From NCBI GenBank assembly GCA_016125375.1, contig WGLU01000003.1:100954-133879 (forward strand): a stretch of 32,926 bases of DNA. The letters run 5' to 3'. This document shows positions 1 to 11,103 of the stretch, piece by piece (position 1 is the stretch's first letter; each line of letters opens with the position of its first letter). Below the pieces are notes generated by a model that searched no databases, had not been told where the DNA came from, and saw only the letters and a list, made by a program, of their open reading frames with translations. This stretch comes from Pseudomonadota bacterium. Lineage in GTDB: Bacteria > Pseudomonadota > Alphaproteobacteria > UBA1280 > RI-95. Position numbers and translations under genes: made by a program.

Positions 1-1581
1 GGCATCCACCAGTTTATAGGGTGGCAGGGGATAAACGGGTTTGCTATCAGCCTCGCCACGGGCAAGGTTCACGATGTCCGACAGGATATCCAGATAAAAG
101 CCCGACAGCGGCAGCGACGACCAGCGCACATCCGCCGCCACGTGTATCAAAATCATGTAGCCGTTGCCTTCTTTACGGCCGGTGACGAGGGGGGTGTCAT
201 CCTCCAGCGCCAGCCATGTGTAGTTGGCAATATCGGGCGCGTTTTCGGGCAGGAACTGCGTGGTCACGTGCACGTCCTTCGGCACGGTAAGGTTTTGCAG
301 CGGTGTATCTGGGCGGGCTTTGCCGACTTTGAGTGCCCCGCCCCATGACAGGGGGCCTGCCAGCTCCCGCGGACGTGGGCGCAGGCGGACGGGCAGCAGG
401 GGGTCCATATCCCGGTTATTCTCCAGCCATGTTCCGGCAAAGGTGACCAGTACGCCGCCCTGTTGCACCCATTTTTGCAGGTCGGGGATGTGCTCGGGCT
501 GATGGTCGAGCAGAATCAGGTTAAAGCCGTCCAGTGCAGTCTCTTCTGTCATCTGGCGGGGCTTACCCAGCGGGGACAGGGCATTCTCCAGATAATACGT
601 GCCGGACAGGAGCGGGAAGTCCTGATTGGGGGTGGTCATGAGCCCGACGCGTGGGATACCGCGAATCTGTGCCAAGCCCCGCCATGCACCCAGATGTTCC
701 TCGCCGTCGAGGCGCAGCACGCCTGCGCCGGTAACGGTAGAGGGGACTTTAAGGGCAACATCCAGCGTATTTTTGTCGGTAACGGCCGATGCATCCGGCA
801 GGCCGCGGGTGACAAAGCGGCCATCATTATCGTACAGGCTGACGGCGCTGAACGGTTTGCGCGCCGGGTGCCACAGGCGCACCAGCATGCCGTCTTCCGT
901 CGGTTTAACACCGTCAATCATGGTCGGCAGGTCATCCGCTGCGGGCACATACACATAGGCCTGACCGAAAGCGCCCAGCAGGCGCAGAGTCTCACCACGT
1001 TCTTTGGCATTATCGGCCATGCCGCTGCTCAGCCAAACCACGTTGGCCGTACTTTCCCCGGCGGCCTGCATCACGGTGGTGGCTGTTTGCACCGCCTCGA
1101 CCGTTTTGGCCGGCCACGGGGCAGGCATCAGGTGCTCCAGCCGTTGCAAGGCTTCATCCGCGCTGGTTAGCAGGAGTTTGTCCGCTTCTGCTGTTGGTAC
1201 CAGCAGGACTTTAGCCTGCTGTCGTTTGGCTTCTTGCAGGGCGGTCTGTGTCAGTTGACGGATGTCGCTCCAGTAGGGGGCGGCGCGCCAGTCGTTCTCG
1301 ACCACCACAACAAAGGGGGCTTTTTGGTAAACAGGTTCATCCCCCTCGCTCAGGAAGGGCTCGGCCAAGAGCACAATCAGGGTGCTGACCATCAGTAGGC
1401 GCAGAATCAGCAGCCACAGGGGCGGTGTGCGCGGCGGGGGGAGGGTTTCATCCAGCGGGCGCAAGAGGGCGAGGGCCGGAAAATCCACCTTGCGCGGAGC
1501 AGGGGGCAGGTGGCGGATGAACCACCAGACCGCCGGCAGGATCACCAGCGCGAGCAGCAGGGATGGGACGACAAAGCCCAT
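1..1581 (-). CDS. BatA-like N-terminal membrane protein (probably DUF4159 family), partial
   Basis: The frame is open from the ATG at 1581 to the left edge, giving 527 codons with no stop, so the C-terminus is missing. The N-terminus (about residues 1-80) has two hydrophobic helices separated by a Pro/Arg-rich loop, as in the aerotolerance-regulator (BatA) N-terminal family. The following part alternates beta and alpha elements and looks like a VWA/GATase-like periplasmic or cytoplasmic region. In alphaproteobacteria such proteins are about 900 residues long, carry a C-terminal DUF4159 and follow MoxR and DUF58 genes; that order is seen here. The start is fixed by a one-base TAATG overlap with the DUF58 stop, which suggests translational coupling. 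A role in envelope or stress-related protein assembly is inferred from the family. The DUF4159 part cannot be checked because it lies outside the window. Confidence 0.82.
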   Translation of the reverse strand, partial: MGFVVPSLLLALVILPAVWWFIRHLPPAPRKVDFPALALLRPLDETLPPPRTPPLWLLILRLLMVSTLIVLLAEPFLSEGDEPVYQKAPFVVVVENDWRAAPYWSDIRQLTQTALQEAKRQQAKVLLVPTAEADKLLLTSADEALQRLEHLMPAPWPAKTVEAVQTATTVMQAAGESTANVVWLSSGMADNAKERGETLRLLGAFGQAYVYVPAADDLPTMIDGVKPTEDGMLVRLWHPARKPFSAVSLYDNDGRFVTRGLPDASAVTDKNTLDVALKVPSTVTGAGVLRLDGEEHLGAWRGLAQIRGIPRVGLMTTPNQDFPLLSGTYYLENALSPLGKPRQMTEETALDGFNLILLDHQPEHIPDLQKWVQQGGVLVTFAGTWLENNRDMDPLLPVRLRPRPRELAGPLSWGGALKVGKARPDTPLQNLTVPKDVHVTTQFLPENAPDIANYTWLALEDDTPLVTGRKEGNGYMILIHVAADVRWSSLPLSGFYLDILSDIVNLARGEADSKPVYPLPPYKLVDA

Positions 1582-2441
1582 TAGCGCACGCCTCCCTCTG
1601 CCAGCAGGGCATACAGGCGCAGCAAGACAGCCTGCGGTTCAGTATGGGTGAGGTGTACCAGATAGTGCCCGCCCGTGCGGGTGGCTGCATCTTGCAGGGC
1701 GCTGCGCAGGGTGCTGCGGCGGTGCAGGTACTGGCGGCGCAGGGTGCGCGGGTCTGCCACATCCTCGCTGCCTTCGCCCTCCATCCCTTTAAACAGGGTC
1801 GGGCCTTTGAAGGGGAATGTTTCCTCGGCAGGGTCGGTGACCTCGACCAGAATCAATTGCACGCCCTGTCCGGCCATGTGGCGCATCCAGTCGGCTGTTG
1901 CTGCGGCCTGTGGTAAAAAATCCCCGAACAAGACAATATGCGAACGGCTTTTGACCTTGCGCAGCGGCGGCAGGCTGGTGCCGTCGTGCGGGTGGGTCAG
2001 AATATCGTGCAGACGGTGGAGCGCCATGCGGTCAAGGCTGGGGGGCAAATGCCCGTCGAGGCTGGCAATCAACTCGCCGCCGCGCAAAACAAGGCTGGCG
2101 AGTGTGAGCGCCAACAGGTTGGCGCGTTCCGCTTTGGTGGGCAGGTGCTTGTTGCTGTGGTAGGTCATGGACGGAGAGCCGTCAGTCCAGAAATACAATT
2201 GCTGGGCGGCTTCCCACTCCTGCTCGCGCACGAACAGGCGCTCGCCGCGGGCCGAGGCACGCCAGTCGATGCGCTGGGCGCTCTCGCCGGGTTCGTACGG
2301 GCGGTATTGGAAGAAGCTATCCCCCACGCCGGCACGCTTGCGGCCGTGAGCACCGAACGTCAGCGTGGACGCGGTATGCAACGCCGCCACCAGCAGGGGC
2401 GGCAGCGCCTGTCCCAGCAGTTCGGCGTCGCGCAGCAACAT
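1581..2441 (-). CDS. DUF58 domain-containing protein
   Basis: This is a 286-residue protein of the DUF58 family, a VWA-like fold that partners MoxR AAA+ ATPases. The family hallmark, FQYRPYEPGESAQRIDWRAS, lies at about residues 44-63. A MIDAS-like TDGSPSM follows at 86-92. No transmembrane segment is visible, so it is probably cytoplasmic and bound to its membrane partner encoded next. The ATG at 2441 has GGGAG eight bases upstream. The gene starts 11 bases after moxR and overlaps the next gene by one base, so the three form an operon. MoxR/DUF58/BatA sets are thought to act as chaperone-like systems that insert or activate metal-dependent protein complexes; the client here is unknown. Confidence 0.92.
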   Translation of the reverse strand: MLLRDAELLGQALPPLLVAALHTASTLTFGAHGRKRAGVGDSFFQYRPYEPGESAQRIDWRASARGERLFVREQEWEAAQQLYFWTDGSPSMTYHSNKHLPTKAERANLLALTLASLVLRGGELIASLDGHLPPSLDRMALHRLHDILTHPHDGTSLPPLRKVKSRSHIVLFGDFLPQAAATADWMRHMAGQGVQLILVEVTDPAEETFPFKGPTLFKGMEGEGSEDVADPRTLRRQYLHRRSTLRSALQDAATRTGGHYLVHLTHTEPQAVLLRLYALLAEGGVR

Positions 2442-2452
2442 AGGGGTGCTCC

Positions 2453-3445
2453 CTACAGCTTGGCGACGAGGTGGCGGATGATGTCTTCCACCGTCACGCC
2501 CTCGGCGCGTGCGGTAAAGGTGGGCTGCATGCGGTGGCGCAGGACGGCGGGAGCCAGCGCGGCCACATCGTCCAGCGACGGGGTGGGGCGGCCATCCAGC
2601 GCCGCGCTCACGCGGGCGCAGGCCAGCAGAGTTTGCCCGGCGCGGGGGCCTGGCCCCCAGGCGAGGGATTCGGCTACTTTTTTATCCGGCGATGTTTCGG
2701 GACGTGCATGCCGTACGAGGGTGACGATGCCTTCAACCACTTTTTCGCCAACCGGAATCTGGGTCAGAAGTTCTTGGGCGGCCATCAGGGCGTCACCGTC
2801 AAACACCGCATTCACGGCAGTCTTTTTACCGCTGGTGGTGGCGATAATCATGGCTTTTTCGTCATGTTCTTCGGGGTAGCCGACGGTGATTTCCATCATA
2901 AAACGGTCGAGCTGAGCTTCGGGCAGGGGGTAGGTGCCCTCGTGTTCCAGCGGGTTTTGGGTGGCCAGTACGTGGAACGGCTTGGGCAACAGGTGGGTAT
3001 GACCGGCTACGCTAACGGTGCGTTCCTGCATGGCCTGCAACAGGGCGGACTGGGTGCGCGGGCTGGCGCGGTTGATTTCGTCCGCCATCAGCAATTGGCT
3101 GAAGACAGGGCCTTCGATAAAGCGGAAACTCTTGCGGCCGCCATCGTCTTCTTCCAGCACCTCGGTGCCCAGAATGTCCGACGGCATCAGGTCCGGTGTA
3201 CATTGGATGCGACGGCTGGACAGACCCATTACCTCGCCCAGCGTGCTGACCAACAGTGTTTTTGCCAGGCCCGGTACGCCCACCAGCAGTGTGTGGCCAC
3301 CGGCCAGCAGGGTGATGAGGGTCTGGTCGATGACAGCCTCTTGCCCGAAAATACGCTTGGCGATCTCACCCCGTGCGCTATCGAGCTTGGTGTGCAGGTC
3401 TTGCAGTTGGGTATCCAGTCCGGAGGGGGATTTGCGCGTAGCCAT
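2453..3445 (-). CDS. moxR: MoxR-family AAA+ ATPase
   Basis: This is a 330-residue cytoplasmic AAA+ ATPase. Walker A GVPGLAKT is at residues 56-63, Walker B LLMADE at about 118-123 followed by INRASPR, and the sensor region LATQNP comes after. The C-terminal part is the MoxR lid domain (AAA_lid_2). Length and motifs fit the family. The frame stays open upstream to 3625, but I place the start at 3445 because MATRKSPSG gives the usual family length; an in-frame ATG at 3487 has no better ribosome site. It is the first gene of a moxR-DUF58-BatA operon and would use ATP hydrolysis to remodel a client together with the VWA-like partners. Confidence 0.93.
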   Translation of the reverse strand: MATRKSPSGLDTQLQDLHTKLDSARGEIAKRIFGQEAVIDQTLITLLAGGHTLLVGVPGLAKTLLVSTLGEVMGLSSRRIQCTPDLMPSDILGTEVLEEDDGGRKSFRFIEGPVFSQLLMADEINRASPRTQSALLQAMQERTVSVAGHTHLLPKPFHVLATQNPLEHEGTYPLPEAQLDRFMMEITVGYPEEHDEKAMIIATTSGKKTAVNAVFDGDALMAAQELLTQIPVGEKVVEGIVTLVRHARPETSPDKKVAESLAWGPGPRAGQTLLACARVSAALDGRPTPSLDDVAALAPAVLRHRMQPTFTARAEGVTVEDIIRHLVAKL

Positions 3446-3660
3446 AGCAGTCCGTCTTTTTGTTCGATTTTTGAAAGAGGTTTCCATTCTGCCATGAAGT
3501 GACACCTTATGCCACTGATTGTAGAGGGCTTGTTCGGCCATAAAGCAGGTGTAAGATTGACATAATGTCCCGCAGGCGCCATCTGAAAGGTAAGTGTGTA
3601 ACATCACCGCGTTCTGTTTCCCCACGATTACCCTCTACAGGGCTAAGGACCCTATGACCT

Positions 3661-4035
3661 ATGGATACCGCCTTCATTTTTGTTATGCCTGTGCTCATCC
3701 TTGTCGCTTCCGGCTTCTTCTGCCATATGCTCCTCTGGAAGGGGCGTCATCATCTGCCGGTGGATATTTCCGGCGTTGCCGCGTTCCTGATTGCCGGCCA
3801 TCTGGTTGGCTGGACGTGGCTGGCATGCGTTGTTTATGCAAGCGTCTTTGCGCATAGTGCTTTCGAAGGCCTGCCTTACTTTTTCGCCACACTGCCGTAC
3901 TTCGCCGGTGCGCTGTTTGCGGTTATGGGTGGGAGCATGCTCCTGACCTGTCGCAAGTACCGTACCTGGTCGGGCGCCTTCAGTGGCGTTGCCATGATCA
4001 CCTTCGGCACGCTGTTCATCAGCTTTGCCGCGTAA
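3661..4035 (+). CDS. Small four-helix membrane protein, unknown function
   Basis: This 124-residue protein is almost entirely hydrophobic, with about four predicted transmembrane helices (near residues 4-22, 35-60, 70-95 and 103-122). A short polar stretch, WKGRHHLP, follows helix 1 and CRKYRTWSG precedes helix 4. I do not recognise a family. The ATG at 3661 has AAGGA at 3645-3649. An ATG at 3654 is in another frame and gives no membrane-like product. The gene is alone on its strand, divergent from moxR and convergent with hemH, and ends just before a strong bidirectional terminator. A coding gene is likely because of the clean hydrophobic pattern, the ribosome site and the terminator; the function is unknown. 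Confidence 0.7.
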   Translation: MDTAFIFVMPVLILVASGFFCHMLLWKGRHHLPVDISGVAAFLIAGHLVGWTWLACVVYASVFAHSAFEGLPYFFATLPYFAGALFAVMGGSMLLTCRKYRTWSGAFSGVAMITFGTLFISFAA

Positions 4036-4041
4036 CGATAG

Positions 4042-4068
4042 AAAAAGCCGCCCACTGGGCGGCTTTTT
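4042..4068. terminator. Bidirectional rho-independent terminator
   Basis: A perfect 12-bp stem (AAAAAGCCGCCC pairing with GGGCGGCTTTTT, loop of three) lies between two convergent genes. It carries A and T runs on both sides, so it can end both the small membrane-protein gene and hemH. Confidence 0.92.
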
Positions 4069-4078
4069 CTATTTCAGG

Positions 4079-5119
4079 TCAGAAAGATTTTACGAGAGCG
4101 GCATAAAGTGCGATTGCACTTGGTGTGTCGTTAAGGCAGGGGACAAAGGTGAAGGTTTCTCCACCCGCATGGATAAAGGTTTCCCGTCCGGCCTGATTGA
4201 TTTCTTCCAGTGTTTCCACGCAGTCCGCGGCAAAGCCGGGTGTGAGGACGAGGACGTTTTTATACCCCTCGGCAGGCAAGGCAGCGAGTGTGGCGTCGGT
4301 CGCAGGGGTGAGCCATTCAGCCTTGCCAAACTTGGACTGGAAAGTTGTGCGCACAGCGTCGGCCGCCCAGCCCATTTTTTCGCGTAGCAGGCGGGATGTT
4401 TTCCAGCAATGGCAGGGGTAGGGATCGCCGCTTTTAAAATACGACACCGGAATGCCGTGGTATGACAGCAGCACCATGTCCGGCTGGTGGGGCAGGTCGC
4501 GGGTTGCGGTAGCTACGCTCTGCGCCAGCGCGTCGATGTACAGGGGGTGGTCGTGGTAATTGCGGACCAGATGCAAGTACGGGATGTGGCGGGCCTTTTT
4601 CAGGCCGTCAAACAGGGCGTCGTACACGCTGCCGGTAGTCACGCTGGAATACTGCGGGTACAACGGCAGAACCACAATCCGGTCACAACCGCGTTCTTTC
4701 AGACTGTCGAGCGTCCCTTCTATGGCAGGGTTGCCGTAGCGCATGGCAAAATCCACCACAAAGTCGCGCCCCAGCTCGGCTTGCAGCGCCGTGGCCTGCG
4801 CTCGGGTAAGGGTGAGCAGGGGGCTCTCGTTCTGCTTGGTGTTCCAGATTTTACGGTAATTCCGGGCCGACTTTTGCGGAATGATTTGCAGCAGGATGCC
4901 GTTCAGCAGGGTGCGCCAGAAGAGAGGCGACATTTCCACCACACGGCGGTCGGACAGAAACTCTTTCAGGTACCGGCGCATGGACAAGTAATCCGTGGCG
5001 GAGGGGGTGCCCAGATTCACCAGCAATACGCCGGTCTTCGTCGGGGCGCCATGAACGTGGGCAGGTTCGTGTTTCAGGTACATGCGGGTGTCCGTAATTG
5101 TCATCAGAACGTGCCGCAT
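4079..5119 (-). CDS. hemH: Ferrochelatase
   Basis: The product inserts Fe2+ into protoporphyrin IX, the last step of protohaem synthesis, and acts in the cytoplasm or at the inner face of the membrane. The 346-residue length is normal. It begins the conserved fold with GVLLVNLGTP, carries MRYGNP and LPLYPQYSS, and has the active-site LSYHGIP with its metal-binding His near residue 220. The acidic helix DCVETLEEI with the conserved Glu lies near residue 300. The stretch YPCHCWKTSRLL corresponds to the proteobacterial PCHC region. The start is not sharply defined: 5119 and an in-frame ATG at 5104 both lack a strong ribosome site. It is a single-gene unit between two terminators, with no other haem gene nearby. 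Confidence 0.96.
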   Translation of the reverse strand: MRHVLMTITDTRMYLKHEPAHVHGAPTKTGVLLVNLGTPSATDYLSMRRYLKEFLSDRRVVEMSPLFWRTLLNGILLQIIPQKSARNYRKIWNTKQNESPLLTLTRAQATALQAELGRDFVVDFAMRYGNPAIEGTLDSLKERGCDRIVVLPLYPQYSSVTTGSVYDALFDGLKKARHIPYLHLVRNYHDHPLYIDALAQSVATATRDLPHQPDMVLLSYHGIPVSYFKSGDPYPCHCWKTSRLLREKMGWAADAVRTTFQSKFGKAEWLTPATDATLAALPAEGYKNVLVLTPGFAADCVETLEEINQAGRETFIHAGGETFTFVPCLNDTPSAIALYAALVKSF

Positions 5120-5144
5120 TCTGTCACAAACAGCGCATAAAAAA

Positions 5145-5170
5145 AAGAGCCCCCCGTTGGGGGAGCTCTT
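5145..5170 (-). terminator. Rho-independent terminator of the 5189-5839 gene
   Basis: On the minus strand a G+C-rich stem (AAGAGC and CCCCC paired across a three-base loop, one bulged base) is followed by eight T residues. It lies 18 bases after the stop of the gene. Confidence 0.88.
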
Positions 5171-5188
5171 CTCGTATCGCTTGGTGGT

Positions 5189-5839
5189 TCAGGCGCTCTC
5201 GGACGCGCCTTCCTGCCGGGGCAGGGTGCGGACATCGGCCGGCTTCTCGTCGCCGAGGCTGTCGACATTCTTGATGCACCAGGCCACGTGCCGGTTGGCG
5301 CGGGCGATGATGGCGTCTTTCTTGGTGCCGTCGCGCAGGAAGTCCGGCGCGAAGCTGCCGATACGGCCGGCGTCGGCCGATTCCAGCGTCGCAACCATCA
5401 GCTTGTAGGTGGCAACCAGCGGGTACTTGCCCTTGCAGGTGCCCTGCGCCAGTGCCGCGTACATCTGCGCATCGTCCAGCTCGCGGCGGAACATGCGCTC
5501 GGAGATCAGGCGGTTCAGGTCGCTCTGGGGGCTGCCGTCGGCGGCCATGAGGGCGGCGCGTTCGGCGGTGTTCAGGTCCGGCATGAAGTAGCGCATCAGC
5601 TTGGCCAGATGGCGGGCCAGACGGCGCGCTTCGGGCGGGCAGACGTGCTCGGCGTCGATGATGGCGCCGGTCTTGTCGCGCTTGGTGTTGCCGACTTCCA
5701 TGAACTCCAGCACCCAGGCCACATCGGCGGCGAGGATATCGTCCATGGACAGGTCTTTCACGGTGAGGGCACCGCGTGTGAGCTGCACGCGCAGGTACGT
5801 GCCGCGCACCAGACGCACGGGGGCGGTGATGAGAGTCAT
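5189..5839 (-). CDS. Uncharacterised protein, 216 aa
   Basis: I do not recognise this protein. It has 216 residues, no signal peptide and no transmembrane helix. The N-terminal 35 residues look beta-rich (GTYLRVQLTRGALTVKDL). The middle is helical with many Arg and Ala (PPEARRLARHLAKLMRYFM), and two cysteines lie near residues 67 and 135. The start at 5839 has a GAGAGAGGT ribosome site. The gene has its own promoter-like site and terminator, which supports real expression. It is visibly richer in G+C at third positions than hemH or the atp genes beside it, so it may be a later acquisition or a taxon-restricted gene. The function is unknown. Confidence 0.75.
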   Translation of the reverse strand: MTLITAPVRLVRGTYLRVQLTRGALTVKDLSMDDILAADVAWVLEFMEVGNTKRDKTGAIIDAEHVCPPEARRLARHLAKLMRYFMPDLNTAERAALMAADGSPQSDLNRLISERMFRRELDDAQMYAALAQGTCKGKYPLVATYKLMVATLESADAGRIGSFAPDFLRDGTKKDAIIARANRHVAWCIKNVDSLGDEKPADVRTLPRQEGASESA

Positions 5840-5951
5840 TGGTTGGTAACCTCTCTCTTGGCTGGGGGTGAGGGAAAATCATCTCCCGCGCACGGCGGGG
5901 TTAAAGGTTTCCGAACAGGAAAAGGAACGACAAGTAAACAAGTCGGTGGGG

Positions 5952-5980
5952 AACATAGGTACCTGCGCGGCGATTTGCAA
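5952..5980 (-). promoter_or_regulatory. Candidate sigma-70-type promoter for the 5189-5839 gene
   Basis: On the minus strand TTGCAA (5980-5975) and TATGTT (5957-5952) are separated by 17 bases, leaving a leader of about 105 bases before the start codon. The -35 element lies in an inverted repeat, GCGATTT and AAATCGC (5970-5990), which could be an operator. Confidence 0.45.
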
Positions 5981-5990
5981 GTAAAATCGC
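5970..5990. repeat. Inverted repeat over the -35 region
   Basis: GCGATTT (5970-5976) and AAATCGC (5984-5990) are perfect 7-bp arms around a 7-base centre. The repeat covers the proposed -35 box of the divergent upstream gene and lies about 140 bases before atpH, so a bound regulator could affect either side. The rest of the 5840-6125 gap holds no gene that I can support and no clear atp promoter. Confidence 0.4.
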
Positions 5991-6125
5991 AGAATTTTGA
6001 CCCACCGGGGTGTATACATGAAGGGCAGCTAAAACCCGCTCCTGAAACGTATTTTGATGTTGCTAAAAAGGGCGCTGTCGTGGTATCCAATGGGCGGAAA
6101 AAAGCGTAGTCAGGACAAATACTGA

Positions 6126-6671
6126 ATGACATACCAACCCCTCGGGCTGGAAAGCCGTTATAGTAAAGCACTTTACGCGCTGGCAGAAAAAGCCGGCAGC
6201 GTGGATGCCACCTACACCGAACTGCAAGCGCTGAAAGATGCCTGTGCCGGTGATCTGGGCGCCGTGCTGACCGACGGCTCCCTCAAAGCAAAAGTTAAAG
6301 CAGATATTCTGGCCGATGTGACCAAAAAAGCCAAAATGTCCGATCTGATTCAAAAATTTGTGCAAGTTGTGGCTGCCAATGGCCGCTCGGACTGCCTGCC
6401 TGCCATGGTGGATGCGTTCGACGCCCTGCGCGCTGCAAACAATGCCGAAGTCACTGCCGTGGTGACCAGCGCCCAGCCGCTGAGTGCCGCCCAGCAGAAG
6501 AACATTATCGCCTTCGTCAAAACGACGGATAAAGCGATTAAAGCGGTCAAGCTGAGTGAAAAGATTGACCCAACCCTGATGGCAGGTCTGAAAGTGCGTA
6601 TCGGCTCGACCGAATATGACTCCAGCCTGCGTGGTGCATTAACCGACCTGCGTACAGCGATGAAAGGATAG
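6126..6671 (+). CDS. atpH: ATP synthase F1 subunit delta
   Basis: The 181-residue product is the F1 delta subunit (OSCP homologue), which links the alpha3beta3 head to the peripheral stalk. The N-terminal helical domain includes SRYSKALYALAEKAG, and the C-terminal domain carries the typical VTSAQPLSAAQQKNI and the final glycine-rich IGSTEYDSSLRGALTDLR. The length matches alphaproteobacterial AtpH. The ATG at 6126 follows AGGAC at 6112-6116. It is the first gene of atpHAGDC, with atpA nine bases downstream. As is usual in alphaproteobacteria, the F0 genes are not in this operon. Confidence 0.96.
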   Translation: MTYQPLGLESRYSKALYALAEKAGSVDATYTELQALKDACAGDLGAVLTDGSLKAKVKADILADVTKKAKMSDLIQKFVQVVAANGRSDCLPAMVDAFDALRAANNAEVTAVVTSAQPLSAAQQKNIIAFVKTTDKAIKAVKLSEKIDPTLMAGLKVRIGSTEYDSSLRGALTDLRTAMKG

Positions 6672-6680
6672 TCGAGACCG

Positions 6681-8229
6681 ATGGAAATCCGGGCAGAAGA
6701 GATTAGCCGTATTCTGAAAGACCAAATCGAGAATTACGGGAAAAAATCCACCGTTGCCGAGGTGGGCGAGGTGCTGTCGGTTGGCGACGGCGTTGCGCGT
6801 ATTCATGGCCTTGAAGCTGTTCAGGCCGGTGAGATGGTGGAGTTTCCGGGCGGCATCATGGGTATGGTGCTGAACCTGGACGAAGGTCACGTCGGTACCG
6901 TAATTTTCGGTGACGACCGCTCCATCCGCGAAGGTGATACCGTTAAGCGTTCCGGTCGTATCGTGGACGTACCGGTTGGCAAAGAGCTGCTGGGCCGCGT
7001 TGTTGACGGTCTGGGCAATGCCATCGACGGTAAAGGCGAGCTGAAAGGCAAAACCCGTTCCCGAGTGGAAGTGATTGCACCGGGCATCATGGCCCGTAAA
7101 TCCGTGCATGAGCCCATGCAGACCGGTCTTAAGGCGATTGACGCCCTGGTGCCGGTTGGCCGCGGCCAGCGCGAGCTGATTATTGGTGACCGTCAGACCG
7201 GTAAGACCGCTGTGGCGATTGACACCATCATCAACCAAAAATCCACCCACAAGACCGACAAGCCGGTTTACTGCATCTACGTAGCTGTGGGTCAGAAGCG
7301 CTCCACCGTTGCGCAGGTTGTTAAAACGCTCGAAGAGCACGGCGCGATGGAATACACCACTGTTGTGGCTGCTACCGCGTCCGAACCGGCACCGATGCAG
7401 TTCATTGCACCGTACACCGGTTGCGCCATGGGCGAGTACTTCCGCGACAACGGCATGCACTGCCTGATTATTTACGATGACCTGTCCAAACAGGCTGTGG
7501 CTTACCGCCAGATGTCCCTGCTGCTGCGTCGTCCCCCCGGCCGCGAAGCCTACCCTGGCGACGTGTTCTACCTGCACAGCCGTCTGCTGGAGCGTGCCTC
7601 CAAGCTCAACGACGAGCTGGGTGCCGGTTCCTTGACCGCGCTGCCGATTATCGAAACTCAGGCAGGTGACGTGTCGGCTTACATTCCGACAAACGTGATC
7701 TCCATTACCGACGGTCAGATTTTCTTGGAATCCGACCTGTTCTACGCTGGTGTGCGTCCTGCGATTAACGTGGGTCTGTCCGTATCTCGTGTAGGTGGTT
7801 CGGCACAGATTAAAGCCATGAAACAGGTTGCAGGTACCCTGCGTCTGGACTTGGCCCAGTACCGCGAAATGGCAGCTTTTGCACAGTTCGCATCGGATCT
7901 GGATGCCTCGACCCAGAACCTGCTGAAACGTGGCGAACGTATGACCGAGCTGCTTAAACAGCGTCAGTACGAGCCGCTCCACGTGTCCGAGCAGGTATGC
8001 CTGATTTATGCAGGTGTCCGCGGTCACATGGACGATATCGAGCCCCGCAAGGTGCAAGACTTCGGTGACCACCTGGTGGAAACTCTGCGCAACGATGCAG
8101 ACCTGCTGAAGATGGTAACCTCCGAGTCCAAGCTGACCGAGGAGATTGAAAACCGTCTGGCCGATATCATTCTGGAAGCCAAATCCACCTTCGGTGGTGC
8201 AGAAGATAAAGCAGAGCAGGAGCAACTGG

Positions 8230-8243
<14 letters not shown>
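6681..8243 (+). CDS. atpA: ATP synthase F1 subunit alpha
   Basis: The 520-residue product is the non-catalytic, nucleotide-binding alpha subunit of the F1 head. Visible motifs are the N-terminal [13 protein letters not shown], the Walker A GDRQTGKT at about residues 169-176, and the [10 protein letters not shown] segment with the arginine finger that completes the beta active site. It is roughly ten residues longer than the usual 510, because of an acidic Gln/Glu-rich tail ending [10 protein letters not shown]. The tail overlaps the start of atpG by 14 bases, so it may have arisen by stop-codon drift. The ribosome site before 6681 is modest (AAGGA 13 bases upstream). Confidence 0.98.
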
Positions 8244-10564
<2,321 letters not shown>

Positions 10565-10581
10565 TACAGGAGTAAACGCCC

Positions 10582-10986
10582 ATGCGTTTTGAGATTGTCA
10601 CACCGGAAAAGCGTATTGCCGCATTTGAGGCTGCCTTTGTCACCGCACCGGGTTCGGAAGGTGATTTTGGTGTCCTCCCCGGCCATGCGCCGTTCCTGTC
10701 GCTGCTGCGCCCCGGCGCTATTGTGGTGACGGATGCGGACGGTAAAGAGCGTATTTTCTGCGTCAGCGCAGGTTTTGTGGATGTAAACCCTGCATCCGTA
10801 ACCGTGCTCGCCGAAGATGCGACGACCAAGGAAAACATCAAGCTGGACGCAGCACAGGCACGTTACGATGCGTCTGTTAAAGCTGTGACGGATCTGGAAC
10901 GCCGTAAAGAAGGCGGTGCCAAACTGGCACTGGCTCTTAAAGAGCGAGACCGTGCCTGGGCACAGCTGTTTGTGGCCAAAATGTAG
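10582..10986 (+). CDS. atpC: ATP synthase F1 subunit epsilon
   Basis: The 134-residue product is the epsilon subunit, which binds the foot of gamma and can inhibit ATP hydrolysis. The N-terminal beta-sandwich shows FEIVTPEKRI, APGSEGDFGVLPGHAPFLS and the ISCVSAGFVDV-like strand (here IFCVSAGFVDVNP). The two C-terminal helices are present (AQARYDASVKAVTDLER and following). The start has an AGGAG ribosome site at 10568-10572. It is the last gene of the atp operon, ending just before a strong terminator. Confidence 0.96.
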   Translation: MRFEIVTPEKRIAAFEAAFVTAPGSEGDFGVLPGHAPFLSLLRPGAIVVTDADGKERIFCVSAGFVDVNPASVTVLAEDATTKENIKLDAAQARYDASVKAVTDLERRKEGGAKLALALKERDRAWAQLFVAKM

Positions 10987-11000
10987 GGCTGACCAGACAA

Positions 11001-11029
11001 AAAAATCCCCCGCATCGCGGGGGATTTTT
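11001..11029 (+). terminator. Terminator of the atp operon
   Basis: A perfect stem (AAAAATCCCCCGC with GCGGGGGATTTTT, three-base loop) followed by T residues lies 15 bases after the atpC stop. Confidence 0.93.
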
Positions 11030-11062
11030 TATGCACAGGCAAGTAGTCAGGCGAAACAAGAA

Positions 11063-11088
11063 AACCCCCTGCCAACAGGCAGGGGGTT
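11063..11088 (-). terminator. Terminator of the 11104-11313 gene
   Basis: A perfect 11-bp stem (AACCCCCTGCC with GGCAGGGGGTT, four-base loop) is followed on the minus strand by a short T-rich run. It lies back to back with the atp terminator. Confidence 0.85.
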
Positions 11089-11103
11089 GTTACAGCCGCA
11101 AGG

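Noticed and set aside
3557-3569. TTGACA and the GACAT-A-ATGTC palindrome in the moxR upstream gap
   Set aside because: No acceptable -10 box lies 16-19 bases downstream, and an 11-base palindrome alone is weak evidence.
5917-5932. GAAC-N8-GAAC near the 5189 gene, resembling the alphaproteobacterial LexA box
   Set aside because: Spacing is eight, not the seven of the known box, and the nearby genes are not SOS genes.
8146-8229. Longer N-terminus for atpG
   Set aside because: The extra codons lie inside atpA in another frame, and the start at 8230 has the ribosome site and the conserved N-terminus.
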